This document shows, one piece after another, positions 18,017 to 26,465 of a DNA stretch of 64,000 nt. Within the stretch, counting starts at the first letter, position 1, and every line of letters starts with the position of its first letter. The notes under the pieces were generated by a model. That model was not told the origin of the DNA and searched no databases. It saw nothing but the letters and a program-made list of their open reading frames with translations. Made by a program: the position numbers and the translations under genes. Source of the stretch: UBA2966 sp965242505 (GTDB taxonomy: Bacteria; Pseudomonadota; Alphaproteobacteria; UBA2966); contig OZ251449.1 in the NCBI GenBank assembly GCA_965242505.1, positions 2,604,001-2,668,000 of the forward strand. Reading direction: 5' to 3'.

Positions 18017-18625
18017 CTAGCCCGCGGTCATCTGGAAGGCCTCCTTCTCGATCTCCATGAACACGCGGCCGACGGAGCCGACCGGAGCATAGAACACCGA
18101 GTTCCTGGCGCCTTCCAAATCCGTGAAAAAGTGGCTGGCCCAAGGGCCGATGTGCCTGTCGAAGAATTCCCGCGACCGGTCGAGGGGGACGGTTCCGCCG
18201 AAGCGGCCCGTGATCATGCCCGCCATCATCTCCAGAAGACTGGCGATGTGGTCTTCCGGTTCGAACACGTCGGGCGAACGGCTTATGCCAAGCATCCTCA
18301 TGTCGTCCCGAAGCGCGGCCAGCGGCTTCTCGTTCAGGAAACCCGTCAGGTAGTAGCTAGTATACGGCAAGAGCTCGCCCCTGCCAACCCCTATAAAAAG
18401 CGTGGTGAACTCGGCCTCCACGGCCTGGAGCGTGGTGGCCGAGGCCACCCGGCTCAGCGCCCGGACCGCCCGGCCGAGCGCGCTCTCGTCGCCGGAGAGG
18501 GCGGCGGATTTATCGAGCAGCGCCCGATCCGGCGGCGCGGCCAGCAGCCGGCCGAGAAAGTCGTAGAGGTTGGCCCGCAGCTTGTCCTCTTCCGCTATGG
18601 GCGCTTCCGGCGCCGCCGACGTCAT
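18017..18625 (-). CDS. TorD/DmsD-family redox enzyme maturation chaperone
   Basis: A 202-aa all-helical protein of the TorD family, cytoplasmic chaperones that hold molybdoenzymes until cofactor loading is complete and guard the Tat signal. Visible family features are YDFLGRLLAAPP at the N-terminus, EFTTLFIG, LPYTSYYLTGF and a C-terminal half containing EDHIASLLEMMAGM. It sits between DUF3306 and the small Tat protein, so its client is surely the formate dehydrogenase alpha subunit. Its ATG overlaps the DUF3306 stop as ATGA and follows GGAGGA. Confidence 0.88.
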   Translation of the reverse strand: MTSAAPEAPIAEEDKLRANLYDFLGRLLAAPPDRALLDKSAALSGDESALGRAVRALSRVASATTLQAVEAEFTTLFIGVGRGELLPYTSYYLTGFLNEKPLAALRDDMRMLGISRSPDVFEPEDHIASLLEMMAGMITGRFGGTVPLDRSREFFDRHIGPWASHFFTDLEGARNSVFYAPVGSVGRVFMEIEKEAFQMTAG

Positions 18626-19290
18626 CCGGTCTTCCTCCACCGTCCGTCCCTCGGGACGCTCTCGCCCGCCCGCCCGTCGTCCGCGTCTTCGTCCGCGAAG
18701 GCGAAGCGCATGTGGCGCCTGGGCCATGGTTCCGCCGCGGCCTCCTCCTCTCGTCCCTCGCCGGTCGGCCCGGAAAGCGTTTCGGGCATGTCCGCGCCGG
18801 TCTCGGCCGACGAGGGCCCGGGTTCCGCGCGCTCTCCCGTTTCGTCCGCTCCGTCCGCCGCCCCCGGCGGGGCGTCCGCCTCGGCCGCCTCGGCCTGGGC
18901 CCGCACGTGCTCGAGCATCCCCTTGCCCACCCGGTAGGCCGTCTGGAGGTTCTCGACGATCGTCGCGGCGTCGGTGAAGTCCTCTCCGTAGTCGACCAGT
19001 TCGTCGAGGTTGGCGAGGACCGGATCGGAGATCCAGAGCCGCCGGAGCGCCCGTCTGCGCAGCCGCTCGGGAACCGTCTTCGCCATGAAGGCCGAGAAAT
19101 CGTCCCCCCGGCCCAAGGCGTCGGGGTCGGGCAGGTTCAGTTCGGCGAGCGCTTCGGCGTCCGGCTTCTCGTCCAGGGCTTGGCGCTGCCGGTCGGCGCG
19201 CGCCGCCGCCTCCGCGGACCGTTCCCGGTCGCGTTCCTCCTCCGCCACCGCCGCCCTGCGGCGCGACCAGAAATCGCCGGGCCCGGTCAA
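18622..19290 (-). CDS. DUF3306 domain protein
   Basis: A 222-aa cytoplasmic protein, DUF3306 by its N-terminal FWSRRRAAV motif and core RLRRRALRRLWISDPVLANLDELVDYGEDFTD. The C-terminal third is acidic and low in complexity (ADAPPGAADGADE). The start is a TTG overlapping the DUF3305 stop as TTGA, so the two are translationally coupled. Members of this family occur next to DUF3305 and formate dehydrogenase genes; the biochemical role is unknown and assembly or maturation is inferred. Confidence 0.8.
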   Translation of the reverse strand: MTGPGDFWSRRRAAVAEEERDRERSAEAAARADRQRQALDEKPDAEALAELNLPDPDALGRGDDFSAFMAKTVPERLRRRALRRLWISDPVLANLDELVDYGEDFTDAATIVENLQTAYRVGKGMLEHVRAQAEAAEADAPPGAADGADETGERAEPGPSSAETGADMPETLSGPTGEGREEEAAAEPWPRRHMRFAFADEDADDGRAGESVPRDGRWRKTG

Positions 19291-19853
19291 TGCAGCCGCT
19301 CCCCGTCGGGCCGCCGGGGCGCGCGGTAGACGTCGGACAACTGGCGCACGCGCCGATCGCCCCTGCCGTCCTCGACGAGATCGACCCGTTTCTTGCCGCG
19401 CCGGCGCTTGACGAATTCCTCGTCCTCGTGGTGCCGCTCGACGAAATCGCGGACGAAGGCGACCAGCCCCTCGGGCATCGGCACCTGCTCCACGATCTCC
19501 TCGCCGCTGTCGAGATAGTCCTGCGCCTCGTAGGGGGAGGCGGTGGCCAGGAGGACTTCGAAGTCCCGTCCCGCGTCGTCGTCGACGGCTTCGCGCAACA
19601 CCACGTAGACCGCCGGGACGCGCGCCGAAAGGCCGGTCCGGTAGGCTTCGGTGTCGGAAGCCCAGAGCTCCAGCGGCACGGTCGCGGCGTGATATTCCAC
19701 CACGTCCGCCGCGCGCCGCAGCTCGCGCCAGTCCGTCGCGCCCGCGCCCGGCAGCACGCCGATGACCCTCCACGTCCAGCGGGCCCAGCGGGTCACCCCA
19801 GGCGACTTGCGGATGACGATCCCCAGCGGGATCGACGTCGCGCTCGGCTGCAT
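19287..19853 (-). CDS. DUF3305 domain protein
   Basis: A 188-aa protein, first gene of the formate dehydrogenase operon. The conserved core reads IPLGIVIRKSPGVTRWARWTW, then PVP-type segments, VYVVLREA, and SPYEAQDYLDSGEE. The C-terminus is basic (KRRRGKKRVD). GGGAGGG precedes the ATG. DUF3305 and DUF3306 travel together with molybdo/tungsto formate dehydrogenases in alphaproteobacteria; the function is not known. The divergent intergenic region to the Fe-S protein at 20069 should hold the operon promoter. Confidence 0.8.
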   Translation of the reverse strand: MQPSATSIPLGIVIRKSPGVTRWARWTWRVIGVLPGAGATDWRELRRAADVVEYHAATVPLELWASDTEAYRTGLSARVPAVYVVLREAVDDDAGRDFEVLLATASPYEAQDYLDSGEEIVEQVPMPEGLVAFVRDFVERHHEDEEFVKRRRGKKRVDLVEDGRGDRRVRQLSDVYRAPRRPDGERLH

Positions 19854-19973
19854 GACGAGCCCTCCCCGACTCGCGGCCGCGCCGGCTCCGGCATCGCGGC
19901 CGGTCCGGATGCCCACGCGCGTACAAGTATGCCCACAACGTCCGCCGGCCGCCAAGCGAAAACTTCGTCCCCT

Positions 19974-19998
19974 TCCATCGCCTTGATCCATCGCCTTG
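19974..19998. promoter_or_regulatory. Direct repeat in the divergent promoter region of the formate dehydrogenase island
   Basis: TCCATCGCCTTG occurs twice in a row (19974-19985 and 19987-19998), separated by one base. It lies between the divergently transcribed DUF3305 operon and the Fe-S protein gene. The 13-base spacing could be an operator half-site array. No regulator gene is seen nearby, so this is only a candidate. Confidence 0.3.
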
Positions 19999-20068
19999 CC
20001 ACGTCTCGCCCCGCGGGGTTACGCTTGCCGCCGAGCGTCGCGGAAACCCCGGAAAGCGGGAGGGAGAG

Positions 20069-22030
20069 TTGGCCAAGACGTTGATCCTGTGCGACTGCAT
20101 GGGGAGTCAGGAGCTCGATCGCGACAGGATCGAGAGCGCCGCCGGCGTCGCCTGCTCGCGCATTCACACCGCGCTTTGCGGCGCCGAGGCCGGGGACGCC
20201 GCCGAGGCCATTTCCCGGGGTTTCGCGCTCGTCGCCTGCCAGCAGGAGCGGGCGCGTTTCGAGGAGATCGCCGAGGACGTCGGCGCTCCGGCGCCGGAGT
20301 TCGTCGATCTCCGGGACCGGGCGGGCTGGTCGGACGCGGCGAGCGAAGCCGGCCCCAAGCAGGCGGCGCTGGTCGCCGAGGCCCTGTTGCCGATACCCCC
20401 GACCCGGACCATCGACGTGACGTCCGAGGGCCGCTGCCTCGTTCTCGGCCGCGCCGCGGTCGCGTTGCCGGCCGCCGAGCGGCTGTCCGGACCCCTCGCC
20501 GTCACCGCGCTGTTGTCGGACGAGCCCGACGATCTTCCTTTCCACCGCGGGTTCGAGGTGACCGCCGGCCGGTTGAAGACGGTGAGCGGGGCGTTCGGCG
20601 GCTTCCGGCCGCGCATCGACGCCCTGCGCCGGCTCGAACCCGGCGGGCGCGGCGCCTTCACGCTGTCCGCGCCGCGCGACGGCGCGGAGACCGAGTGCGA
20701 CCTGATCCTGGATCTCTCCGGGAATCCGCCGCTGTTTCCGGCGCCCGGCAAACGCGAAGGATATCTGCGCGCCGACCCCGGGGACCCCAACGCGGTCGCC
20801 GCCGCGGTGTTCGAGGCCGGACAGATGGTGGGCGCCTTCGAGCAGCCCCTCTACGTCCGCCTGGAAGAGGCGCTGTGCGCCCACTCGCGGGCCGGGAAGA
20901 CGGGTTGCGCGAAATGTCTGGACGCCTGCCCGACGGGAGCCATCTCGCCCGCCGGCGACCACGTGGCGGTCGACGCGATGGTCTGCGCCGGCTGCGGGGC
21001 CTGTTCGGCGCTCTGCCCGTCGGGCGCCATCGCCTACGACGCGCCGCCGCCGGCGACCCTGTTCAAGCGCATCGAGACCCTGGCGACGGTCTACCGCGAG
21101 GCGGGCGGAGAAGCGCCCCGCCTTCTGATCGTCGATGACGGTTTCGGCGCCGAGATGATCTCGTTGTCGGCCCGCTTCGGGCGCGGCCTGCCCGCCGACG
21201 TGATCCCGCTCCAACTGGACGCGCTCTCGCGGTTCGGCCATGCCGAGATGCTGGCGGCCCTGGGCGTCGGGTTCGTCGCCGTCGACGTCCTGCTGTCGCC
21301 GGGAAGCGAACGCGAGCTGCTGGATCGCGAGGCGGCCCTCGCCGCGGCGATGGGCGGCGGCGAGCGGTTGCGCCTTCTCGACCTGGCCGACCCCGACGCC
21401 TTGAGCGAGACGCTCTACGACGCGGCCCCGGCCCCGCCGGTCTCCGATCCGGTGCTGCCGCTCGGATCCCGGCGGCAGGTCGCGCGTCTGGCGGCGAAGG
21501 CCCTGAGCCCGGACGCCGACGCCGTCCTGCCGTTGCCCGACGGCGCGCCCTACGGCGCCGTGCGGGTCGACGTCGAGGCCTGCACCCTGTGCCTCGCCTG
21601 CGTCTCGCTCTGCCCGCCCGGCGCGCTGGCCGACAATCCGGACCGGCCGCAGCTCCGCTTTCAGGAAGACGCCTGCCTTCAGTGCGGTCTCTGCAAGCGG
21701 GTGTGCCCGGAGAGCGCGGTCACCCTCGAGCCGCGCCTGGACCTGTCGGACGCCGCGTTCGCGCAAAAGGTTCTGAACGAGGAGGAGCCCTACGAATGCG
21801 TCGAGTGCGGGAAGCCCTTCGGCGTGAAGTCCACCGTCGAGAGGATCGTGGCGGAGCTCGCCGGCAAGCATTCCATGTTCGCCAGCGAGAGCGCGTCACG
21901 CATGATCCGCATGTGCGACGATTGCCGGGTCGCCTCGCAGTACCACTCGGAGAACAACCCCTTCGCGTCCGGCGAACGGCCGCGGGTCCGGACGAGCGAC
22001 GACTACTTCTCGAAGCGCCGGGATCATTGA
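20069..22030 (+). CDS. Multi-cluster 4Fe-4S protein of the formate dehydrogenase island
   Basis: A 653-aa cytoplasmic iron-sulfur protein. It has two ferredoxin-like pairs, a central one (CAKCLDACPTG and CAGCGACSALCPSG) and a C-terminal one (CTLCLACVSLCPPG and CLQCGLCKRVCPES). Two zinc- or cluster-like cysteine sets follow (ECVECGKPFGVK and MCDDCR). The N-terminal 250 residues resemble no domain I can name. Four clusters suggest an electron conduit or an Fe-S donor for the enzyme. Translation starts at TTG behind GGGAGGGAG. The gene diverges from the main operon and converges with the gene at 22024. Confidence 0.85.
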   Translation: MAKTLILCDCMGSQELDRDRIESAAGVACSRIHTALCGAEAGDAAEAISRGFALVACQQERARFEEIAEDVGAPAPEFVDLRDRAGWSDAASEAGPKQAALVAEALLPIPPTRTIDVTSEGRCLVLGRAAVALPAAERLSGPLAVTALLSDEPDDLPFHRGFEVTAGRLKTVSGAFGGFRPRIDALRRLEPGGRGAFTLSAPRDGAETECDLILDLSGNPPLFPAPGKREGYLRADPGDPNAVAAAVFEAGQMVGAFEQPLYVRLEEALCAHSRAGKTGCAKCLDACPTGAISPAGDHVAVDAMVCAGCGACSALCPSGAIAYDAPPPATLFKRIETLATVYREAGGEAPRLLIVDDGFGAEMISLSARFGRGLPADVIPLQLDALSRFGHAEMLAALGVGFVAVDVLLSPGSERELLDREAALAAAMGGGERLRLLDLADPDALSETLYDAAPAPPVSDPVLPLGSRRQVARLAAKALSPDADAVLPLPDGAPYGAVRVDVEACTLCLACVSLCPPGALADNPDRPQLRFQEDACLQCGLCKRVCPESAVTLEPRLDLSDAAFAQKVLNEEEPYECVECGKPFGVKSTVERIVAELAGKHSMFASESASRMIRMCDDCRVASQYHSENNPFASGERPRVRTSDDYFSKRRDH

Positions 22031-22827
22031 GGCTCGATCTCCGCCCCGAGGTCCGCCGGGCCGACCCCCGCCGCGAAAGCCAGGATCGCCTCCAGGTCGT
22101 CGAGCGTCAGCCGCAGCGGCGCGATGGGCGGCGGCCGGGATTCGTCGAACGGATCGGTCACGTCGGCGATCTGCGTGAAAGCCGGATGCGGGTTGAGCAG
22201 ATAGAAACCGGTGAACCGGTCCCGCCAGTCGCCCAGCGTCCTGAGCATGGCGAACGAGGGCGTCGAGCCCAGCCCGTTCATGCGGTTTTCGGGTCCGACG
22301 ACGTGACAGCGCCCGCACAGCGCGAGCGACAACCGTTTGCCGGCCAGCGGGTCGCCGGTGACCGCGGGATCGTCCCGCTCCGTCGGCGCGTCGGCGGCGG
22401 CGACGTAGAGCCGCGCGCCGTCCGGCGCGAAGGACTCGACCGCGCGCTGGCCGACGTCCGAGACGATCCAGTCGCAGAAACGCCGGGCGAGCGCCGCTCG
22501 CTCGTCCTCCCCGTCGGCCGGCGCGGCGCGGCACAGGTACAGCGCGTCGCCGCGCGCGAACGCCGGGCGGCCCGATCCCACTGTCGTCCGCGGCCCGAGC
22601 AGGGCGTCCGCGGCGGCGCCCTCGGCCGGGTCGACCGGCGTGATCCTGATGCCGGTCTTCAGCGAGAACCGCGGGATGACGTATTTCAGGAGCCCGCTCG
22701 CGGCCAGATCGGAGTCGGCCGCCAGGGTGAACCGGCGTTCCTGGGCGGCGGACGCCCCGGCCAGCAGCGCGGCGCCGAGCAGCGCGACGCGAAGCGCGCC
22801 CAGCCCTGTTCCCGGCCAAGCCGGCAT
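22024..22827 (-). CDS. Periplasmic solute-binding-like domain fused to cytochrome c
   Basis: A 267-aa exported protein with a signal peptide (ALLAGASAAQ). The first ~130 residues (LAADSDLAASGLLKYVIPRF, then GIRITPV) resemble the N-lobe of molybdate/tungstate-binding proteins, with a later FCDWIVSDVGQRAV segment typical of their C-terminal helix. A cytochrome c domain follows with heme site CGRCH and a likely axial methionine downstream. GGAGGAGG precedes the ATG. Its stop overlaps the end of the Fe-S gene by 7 bases, tail to tail. Its position suggests a link to formate oxidation: electron acceptor, or a metal sensor that lost binding. Function not known. Confidence 0.75.
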   Translation of the reverse strand: MPAWPGTGLGALRVALLGAALLAGASAAQERRFTLAADSDLAASGLLKYVIPRFSLKTGIRITPVDPAEGAAADALLGPRTTVGSGRPAFARGDALYLCRAAPADGEDERAALARRFCDWIVSDVGQRAVESFAPDGARLYVAAADAPTERDDPAVTGDPLAGKRLSLALCGRCHVVGPENRMNGLGSTPSFAMLRTLGDWRDRFTGFYLLNPHPAFTQIADVTDPFDESRPPPIAPLRLTLDDLEAILAFAAGVGPADLGAEIEPQ

Positions 22828-23001
22828 CGGCCTTCCTCCTCCGCGAATGTCTCCGGGTCCGCAGGGGCGTCGGACTCCGCGAGGATTCTGGGTTAAAATC
22901 GGCCGGCGGGCAAACTCGCGGACCCCGGCCGGGAACCTCCGGCGTCTCGACGGCGGCGGCCGGCCGCCGCGCCGGCCCGGATCGACCCGCGACGGGAGGG
23001 G

Positions 23002-23220
23002 ATGGACGTGACCGACGACCTGAACGACTTCAACATGACGATGCGCAAGTTCCTCAAGCAGGTGGGGGTGACCTCGCAGCAGGCGATCGAGGAGGCGATG
23101 CGCGATGCCGGCGTCGGGAAGACCGCCGGCAGGACCTTCGCCGCCCGGATGGTGCTGACGATCGACGAACTGGACCTCGCCCACACGGTCGAGGGCCGGA
23201 TCAGCGGCAAGGCCGGATGA
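23002..23220 (+). CDS. DUF6494 family small protein
   Basis: A 72-aa soluble protein that looks like DUF6494 (FNMTMRKFLKQVGVTSQQAI, VLTIDELDL). It starts behind GGGAGGGG and its stop overlaps the start of the Mrp/NBP35 gene as ATGA, so the two are made together. Small, helical, no cysteines, no signal. Family members sit next to Mrp-type ATPases; the role is unknown. Confidence 0.75.
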   Translation: MDVTDDLNDFNMTMRKFLKQVGVTSQQAIEEAMRDAGVGKTAGRTFAARMVLTIDELDLAHTVEGRISGKAG

Positions 23221-24284
23221 CGGCCACGCGCGATGACGTGCTGGCCGCGCTGAAGGGCGTCTCCGACCCGGTCAGCGGACAGGACCTCGTGTCGGCCGGG
23301 CTGGTGCGGGCCCTGACCGTGGAGGATGGCGCGGTGCGTTTCGTCCTCGAGATCGAGGCGGCGCGGGGGGAGGCCATGGAGGCGGCGCGGGCCGAGGCCG
23401 AGGCCGCCGTGCGGGCGCTCGCCGGCGTCGAGGAGGTCTCGGCCGTCATGACCGCGCACAAGCCGCTGGAGCCGCCGCCGGAACTGAAGATCGAACGCCG
23501 GGCCGAGCCCCGGGGTCCGGGAAGGATCCCCGGGGTCGACCGGATCGTCGCCGTCGCCTCGGGGAAGGGCGGAGTGGGCAAGTCCACCGTCGCGGCCAAC
23601 CTCGCCGCCGCGCTCGCCGCCGAGGGGCGGCGCGTCGGCCTGCTCGACGCCGACGTCTACGGTCCTTCCCAGCCGCGGATGCTCGGCGTCTCGGGCCGGC
23701 CGGCCTCGCCCGACGGCAAGACGATCCTGCCGATGCGGAACCACGGCGTGACCCTGATGTCGATCGGCCTGATGATGGGGGAGGACGAGGCCGTCGTCTG
23801 GCGCGGCCCGATGCTGATGGGCGCGCTTCAGCAGATGATGAACCAGGTGCAGTGGGGCGCCCTCGACGTGCTCGTGGTGGACCTGCCGCCGGGAACCGGC
23901 GACGTGCAGATGACCCTGACCCAGACGGCGGAGGTGACCGGCGTCATCATCGTGTCGACGCCGCAGGACGTGGCGCTTCTCGACGCGCGCAAGGGCGTCG
24001 ACATGTTCAGCAAGATGTCGACGCCGATCCTGGGGATGATCGAGAACATGTCGATACACGTGTGCTCGAAGTGCGGACACGAGGAGCACATGTTCGGCCA
24101 CGGCGGCGTGCGCGCGGTGGCCGAGAAGCTGGGCCTCCCGCTCCTGGCGGAAATCCCCCTCGACCTGGACATCCGGTCGGCCGCCGACGGCGGCGCGCCG
24201 ATCGTCGTCTCGAAACCCGCGTCGCCCCGCGCCGGGATCTTCCGCGACGTCGCGCGAACCCTGATCGCGGACGGAAACGCGTGA
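23217..24284 (+). CDS. Mrp/NBP35 (ApbC) family Fe-S cluster carrier ATPase
   Basis: A 355-aa P-loop protein that binds and hands on Fe-S clusters. An N-terminal MIP18/DUF59-like domain (~1-80, ALKGVSDPVSGQDLV) is followed by the deviant Walker A GKGGVGKST near 120, switch motif DVYGPSQPRMLG, DLPPGTGD, and the cluster-holding CSKC pair near 280. Coupled to DUF6494 upstream and, by GTGA overlap, to the ligase-like gene downstream. In this setting the likely clients are the many 4Fe-4S sites of the formate dehydrogenase and its partner proteins; a general Fe-S role is also possible. Confidence 0.9.
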   Translation: MTATRDDVLAALKGVSDPVSGQDLVSAGLVRALTVEDGAVRFVLEIEAARGEAMEAARAEAEAAVRALAGVEEVSAVMTAHKPLEPPPELKIERRAEPRGPGRIPGVDRIVAVASGKGGVGKSTVAANLAAALAAEGRRVGLLDADVYGPSQPRMLGVSGRPASPDGKTILPMRNHGVTLMSIGLMMGEDEAVVWRGPMLMGALQQMMNQVQWGALDVLVVDLPPGTGDVQMTLTQTAEVTGVIIVSTPQDVALLDARKGVDMFSKMSTPILGMIENMSIHVCSKCGHEEHMFGHGGVRAVAEKLGLPLLAEIPLDLDIRSAADGGAPIVVSKPASPRAGIFRDVARTLIADGNA

Positions 24285-25021
24285 ATACGGACGACGAGGC
24301 TCCCGTCTTCCCGCCGCTCTTCCACGGGCAGGCGGCGGCGGGGAAGATCGATCCGTTCGCCAAGGCCTGCGCGCAGGCGGCCCTGGGCTGCGACGCCGGG
24401 CTGATCGTCTACGACGTCGGGGTCGACCGCCTGGCCGCGGCCATCGTGTTCGCGCCCGAGGTTCCGCTGGAGGACGCCATGGCCATGCTGCCGGCCTGCG
24501 GCGTCGGGTTCCAGAACGCGCTGGGTTCGCTCGCCCCGCCGGAGGTCAGCGTGCATCTGACGTGGGACGGCGGCATCCTGGTCAACGGGGCGGCGTGCGG
24601 GCGCCTGCGCGTCGCCGCGGCCACGTCCGACCCGGCGGCGGAACCCGACTGGCTGGTCGTCGGCCTCGAGGTGCCGTTGCTTCCCGAGAATCCCGACGCG
24701 CCCGGGGCCGCGCCCGAGCGCACGTCGCTGTTCGAGGAAGGCTGCGTCGACGTGTCGCCCCAGCGCCTGCTCGAGAGCTGGTCGCGCCACACGCTCGTCT
24801 GGATCAACCGCTGGTCCGACGAGGGAGCGCGGCCGCTGCACGAGGAGTGGCGGGGACTGGCCCGCGACATCGGAGAGGACGTGGAGGTCGACCACCGCGA
24901 CGGACGCCTCGGCGGCGCCTTCGTCGGGGTCGACGAACGCTTCGGCATGCTCCTGCGGAACGGCGGCGAGACGCGCCTGCTGCCGCTGAGCGGTCTGCTG
25001 GACGGGGAGCCGGACTCGTGA
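24281..25021 (+). CDS. Biotin/lipoate A/B protein ligase-like protein
   Basis: A 246-aa protein of the biotin/lipoate ligase fold (BPL_LplA_LipB_2 type), with DPFAKACAQAALGCDAGLIVY near the start and SWSRHTLVWINRW in the second half, then a small C-terminal domain (VDHRDGRLGGAFVGVDERFG) like the barrel of biotin ligases. I do not see the classical GRGRxGR biotin ligase motif, so it may bind rather than transfer a cofactor. GTG start, overlapping the Mrp stop as GTGA. It is tied by overlaps to Mrp and to the following DUF6505 gene. Confidence 0.75.
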   Translation: MNTDDEAPVFPPLFHGQAAAGKIDPFAKACAQAALGCDAGLIVYDVGVDRLAAAIVFAPEVPLEDAMAMLPACGVGFQNALGSLAPPEVSVHLTWDGGILVNGAACGRLRVAAATSDPAAEPDWLVVGLEVPLLPENPDAPGAAPERTSLFEEGCVDVSPQRLLESWSRHTLVWINRWSDEGARPLHEEWRGLARDIGEDVEVDHRDGRLGGAFVGVDERFGMLLRNGGETRLLPLSGLLDGEPDS

Positions 25022-25503
25022 ACCTCGCGCGCGCGATCCACTTCGACGAAAGCGACATGAGGGTCTTCCACAGCCCCGCGCGCACGGGGGAATGGTGCAT
25101 CTCGGGCGGGTTCGAGTTCTCCAACTGGAGCGAGGCCGACCTGACCGGCAAGGCGCGCCAGGCCTTCGCGAACGGCTGGCTCGGCGTGGAGACGTTCGGC
25201 CGCGTGACCTTCGTGGCCGTCACCTCGATCCAGCAACGGGAGCTCGACGCGCTGGCGCACGGGCTCGCGCGGCACTTCGTCGACATCTACGGCGCGCCCT
25301 CGATCGACGCGGCGCTCGGCGTGGCGCGGGAGGAGATGGCCCAGATGGCGGACCTCTGCGAGGACCACCCCACCAACACGCTGCTCACCGTGTCCCGCGA
25401 GCTGACCGAGGCGGGGGTCAAGGAGGGCTTCCGCGTCATCGAGGCCCAGGACGCCGGGCTCGAGCAGTTCGCCATCCACGGCGACCCCGAAGGCTTCCAT
25501 TGA
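25018..25503 (+). CDS. DUF6505 family protein
   Basis: A 161-aa cytoplasmic protein (IHFDESDMRVFHSPARTGEW, FEFSNW), matching DUF6505 as I recall it. Last of the four overlapping genes DUF6494-mrp-ligase-DUF6505. GTG start overlapping the previous stop as GTGA. No cysteines or signal worth noting. The tight overlaps argue for a shared pathway; the function is unknown. Confidence 0.7.
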   Translation: MNLARAIHFDESDMRVFHSPARTGEWCISGGFEFSNWSEADLTGKARQAFANGWLGVETFGRVTFVAVTSIQQRELDALAHGLARHFVDIYGAPSIDAALGVAREEMAQMADLCEDHPTNTLLTVSRELTEAGVKEGFRVIEAQDAGLEQFAIHGDPEGFH

Positions 25504-25504
25504 G

Positions 25505-25656
25505 GCGTCGCCGGCGGGGGCGCCGCAGGGTCCCCGTTCGCGCTCCTCCCCCCTGACGCGACCCCCACCCCGACCCTCCCCCTGCAAGGGAGAGGGAGAA
25601 GAAGGGACGCGCCGCCGCGCACTCCTCGATCCCTGCCGGTGTGGGACAATGCGGGC
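25505..25656. repeat. Composite palindromic intergenic repeat, copy lacking its central part
   Basis: It reads GGGGGCGCCGCAGGGTCCCC, CGCGCTCCTCCCCCCTGACG, CGACCCCCACCCCGACCCTC, then CTCGATCCCTGCCGG and GACAATGCGGGC. These are the outer blocks of the repeat at 27985, with the GCGTTGCGG block missing. It lies between two convergent genes and may end both transcripts. Confidence 0.65.
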
Positions 25657-26465
25657 TACTCGGCCCTGGCGTTGTGCGTGAACAGGCGGTCGCCGCCGAG
25701 GGTGTAGCCGTCGATCAGGGCCCGGGCGCGGTCGCTCGCCAGCCACACCTCGAGACGGCGCGCCGACGCGCCCTTGACGTGGGGGTGCTTCTCCGCGCTC
25801 ACCGGCAGGTAGGCGTACTGGTTGAACAGGGCGGGGTCGCCGGCATAAAGCAGCGCCATGTCGCCCTTGTTGCCGAACTTGAGCCAGCTCGCGCGGTCCG
25901 ACATGGTGTAGGCGTTCATCGCCCGCGCGGTGTTGAGGGTGGCGCCCATGCCGGCGCCGACCGAGCGGTACCAGGTCCCGAAACCCTCCGGATCCCGCCC
26001 CGCCGCGCGCCAGAGCGCGCGCTCCTTCCTGTGGGTGCCGCTGTCGTCGCCCCGGCTGACGAACGGCGCCCCGGCCTCGGCGATCGCGGCCAGCGCCTCG
26101 GCCGCGCCGCCGGCTCCGGCGACGCCCGCCGGGTCGCGCCCGGGACCGATCAGCACGAAGTCGTTGTACATGATCTCGCGCCGATGGGTCGCGAATCCGG
26201 CGGCGACGAAGGCCTCCTCGGCGGCGCGGGAATGCGCCAGGACCGCGTCCACGTCGCCGGCCCGCCCGAGCCGCAGCGCCTGGCCGGTGCCCACCACCAG
26301 AAGCCGCACGTCGAGCCCGAGGTCCCGCGCGACCGCCGGCAGCAGGACGTCGGACAGGCCGGAGTTGTGGAACGAGGTGGTGACCGCCACGCGCATCGTT
26401 TCGGCGTGGGTCCCGACGGCGGCGAGCAGCGCCGTCGCGAATACAACGGCTCCACGCCGGATCAT
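25656..26465 (-). CDS. tupA: Tungstate (or molybdate) ABC transporter, periplasmic binding protein
   Basis: A 269-aa binding protein with a signal peptide (ALLAAVGTHA). The mature start VAVTTSFHNSGLSDVLLPAV fits the TupA pattern TTT/S..(D/N)SGL, and GTGQAL, SRGDDSGTH and YTMSDRASWL are typical of this family. It captures the oxyanion needed for the formate dehydrogenase cofactor. Its ATG overlaps the stop of the ATPase gene as ATGA. TupA-type proteins prefer tungstate; whether this one does cannot be read from sequence. Confidence 0.85.
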   Translation of the reverse strand: MIRRGAVVFATALLAAVGTHAETMRVAVTTSFHNSGLSDVLLPAVARDLGLDVRLLVVGTGQALRLGRAGDVDAVLAHSRAAEEAFVAAGFATHRREIMYNDFVLIGPGRDPAGVAGAGGAAEALAAIAEAGAPFVSRGDDSGTHRKERALWRAAGRDPEGFGTWYRSVGAGMGATLNTARAMNAYTMSDRASWLKFGNKGDMALLYAGDPALFNQYAYLPVSAEKHPHVKGASARRLEVWLASDRARALIDGYTLGGDRLFTHNARAE

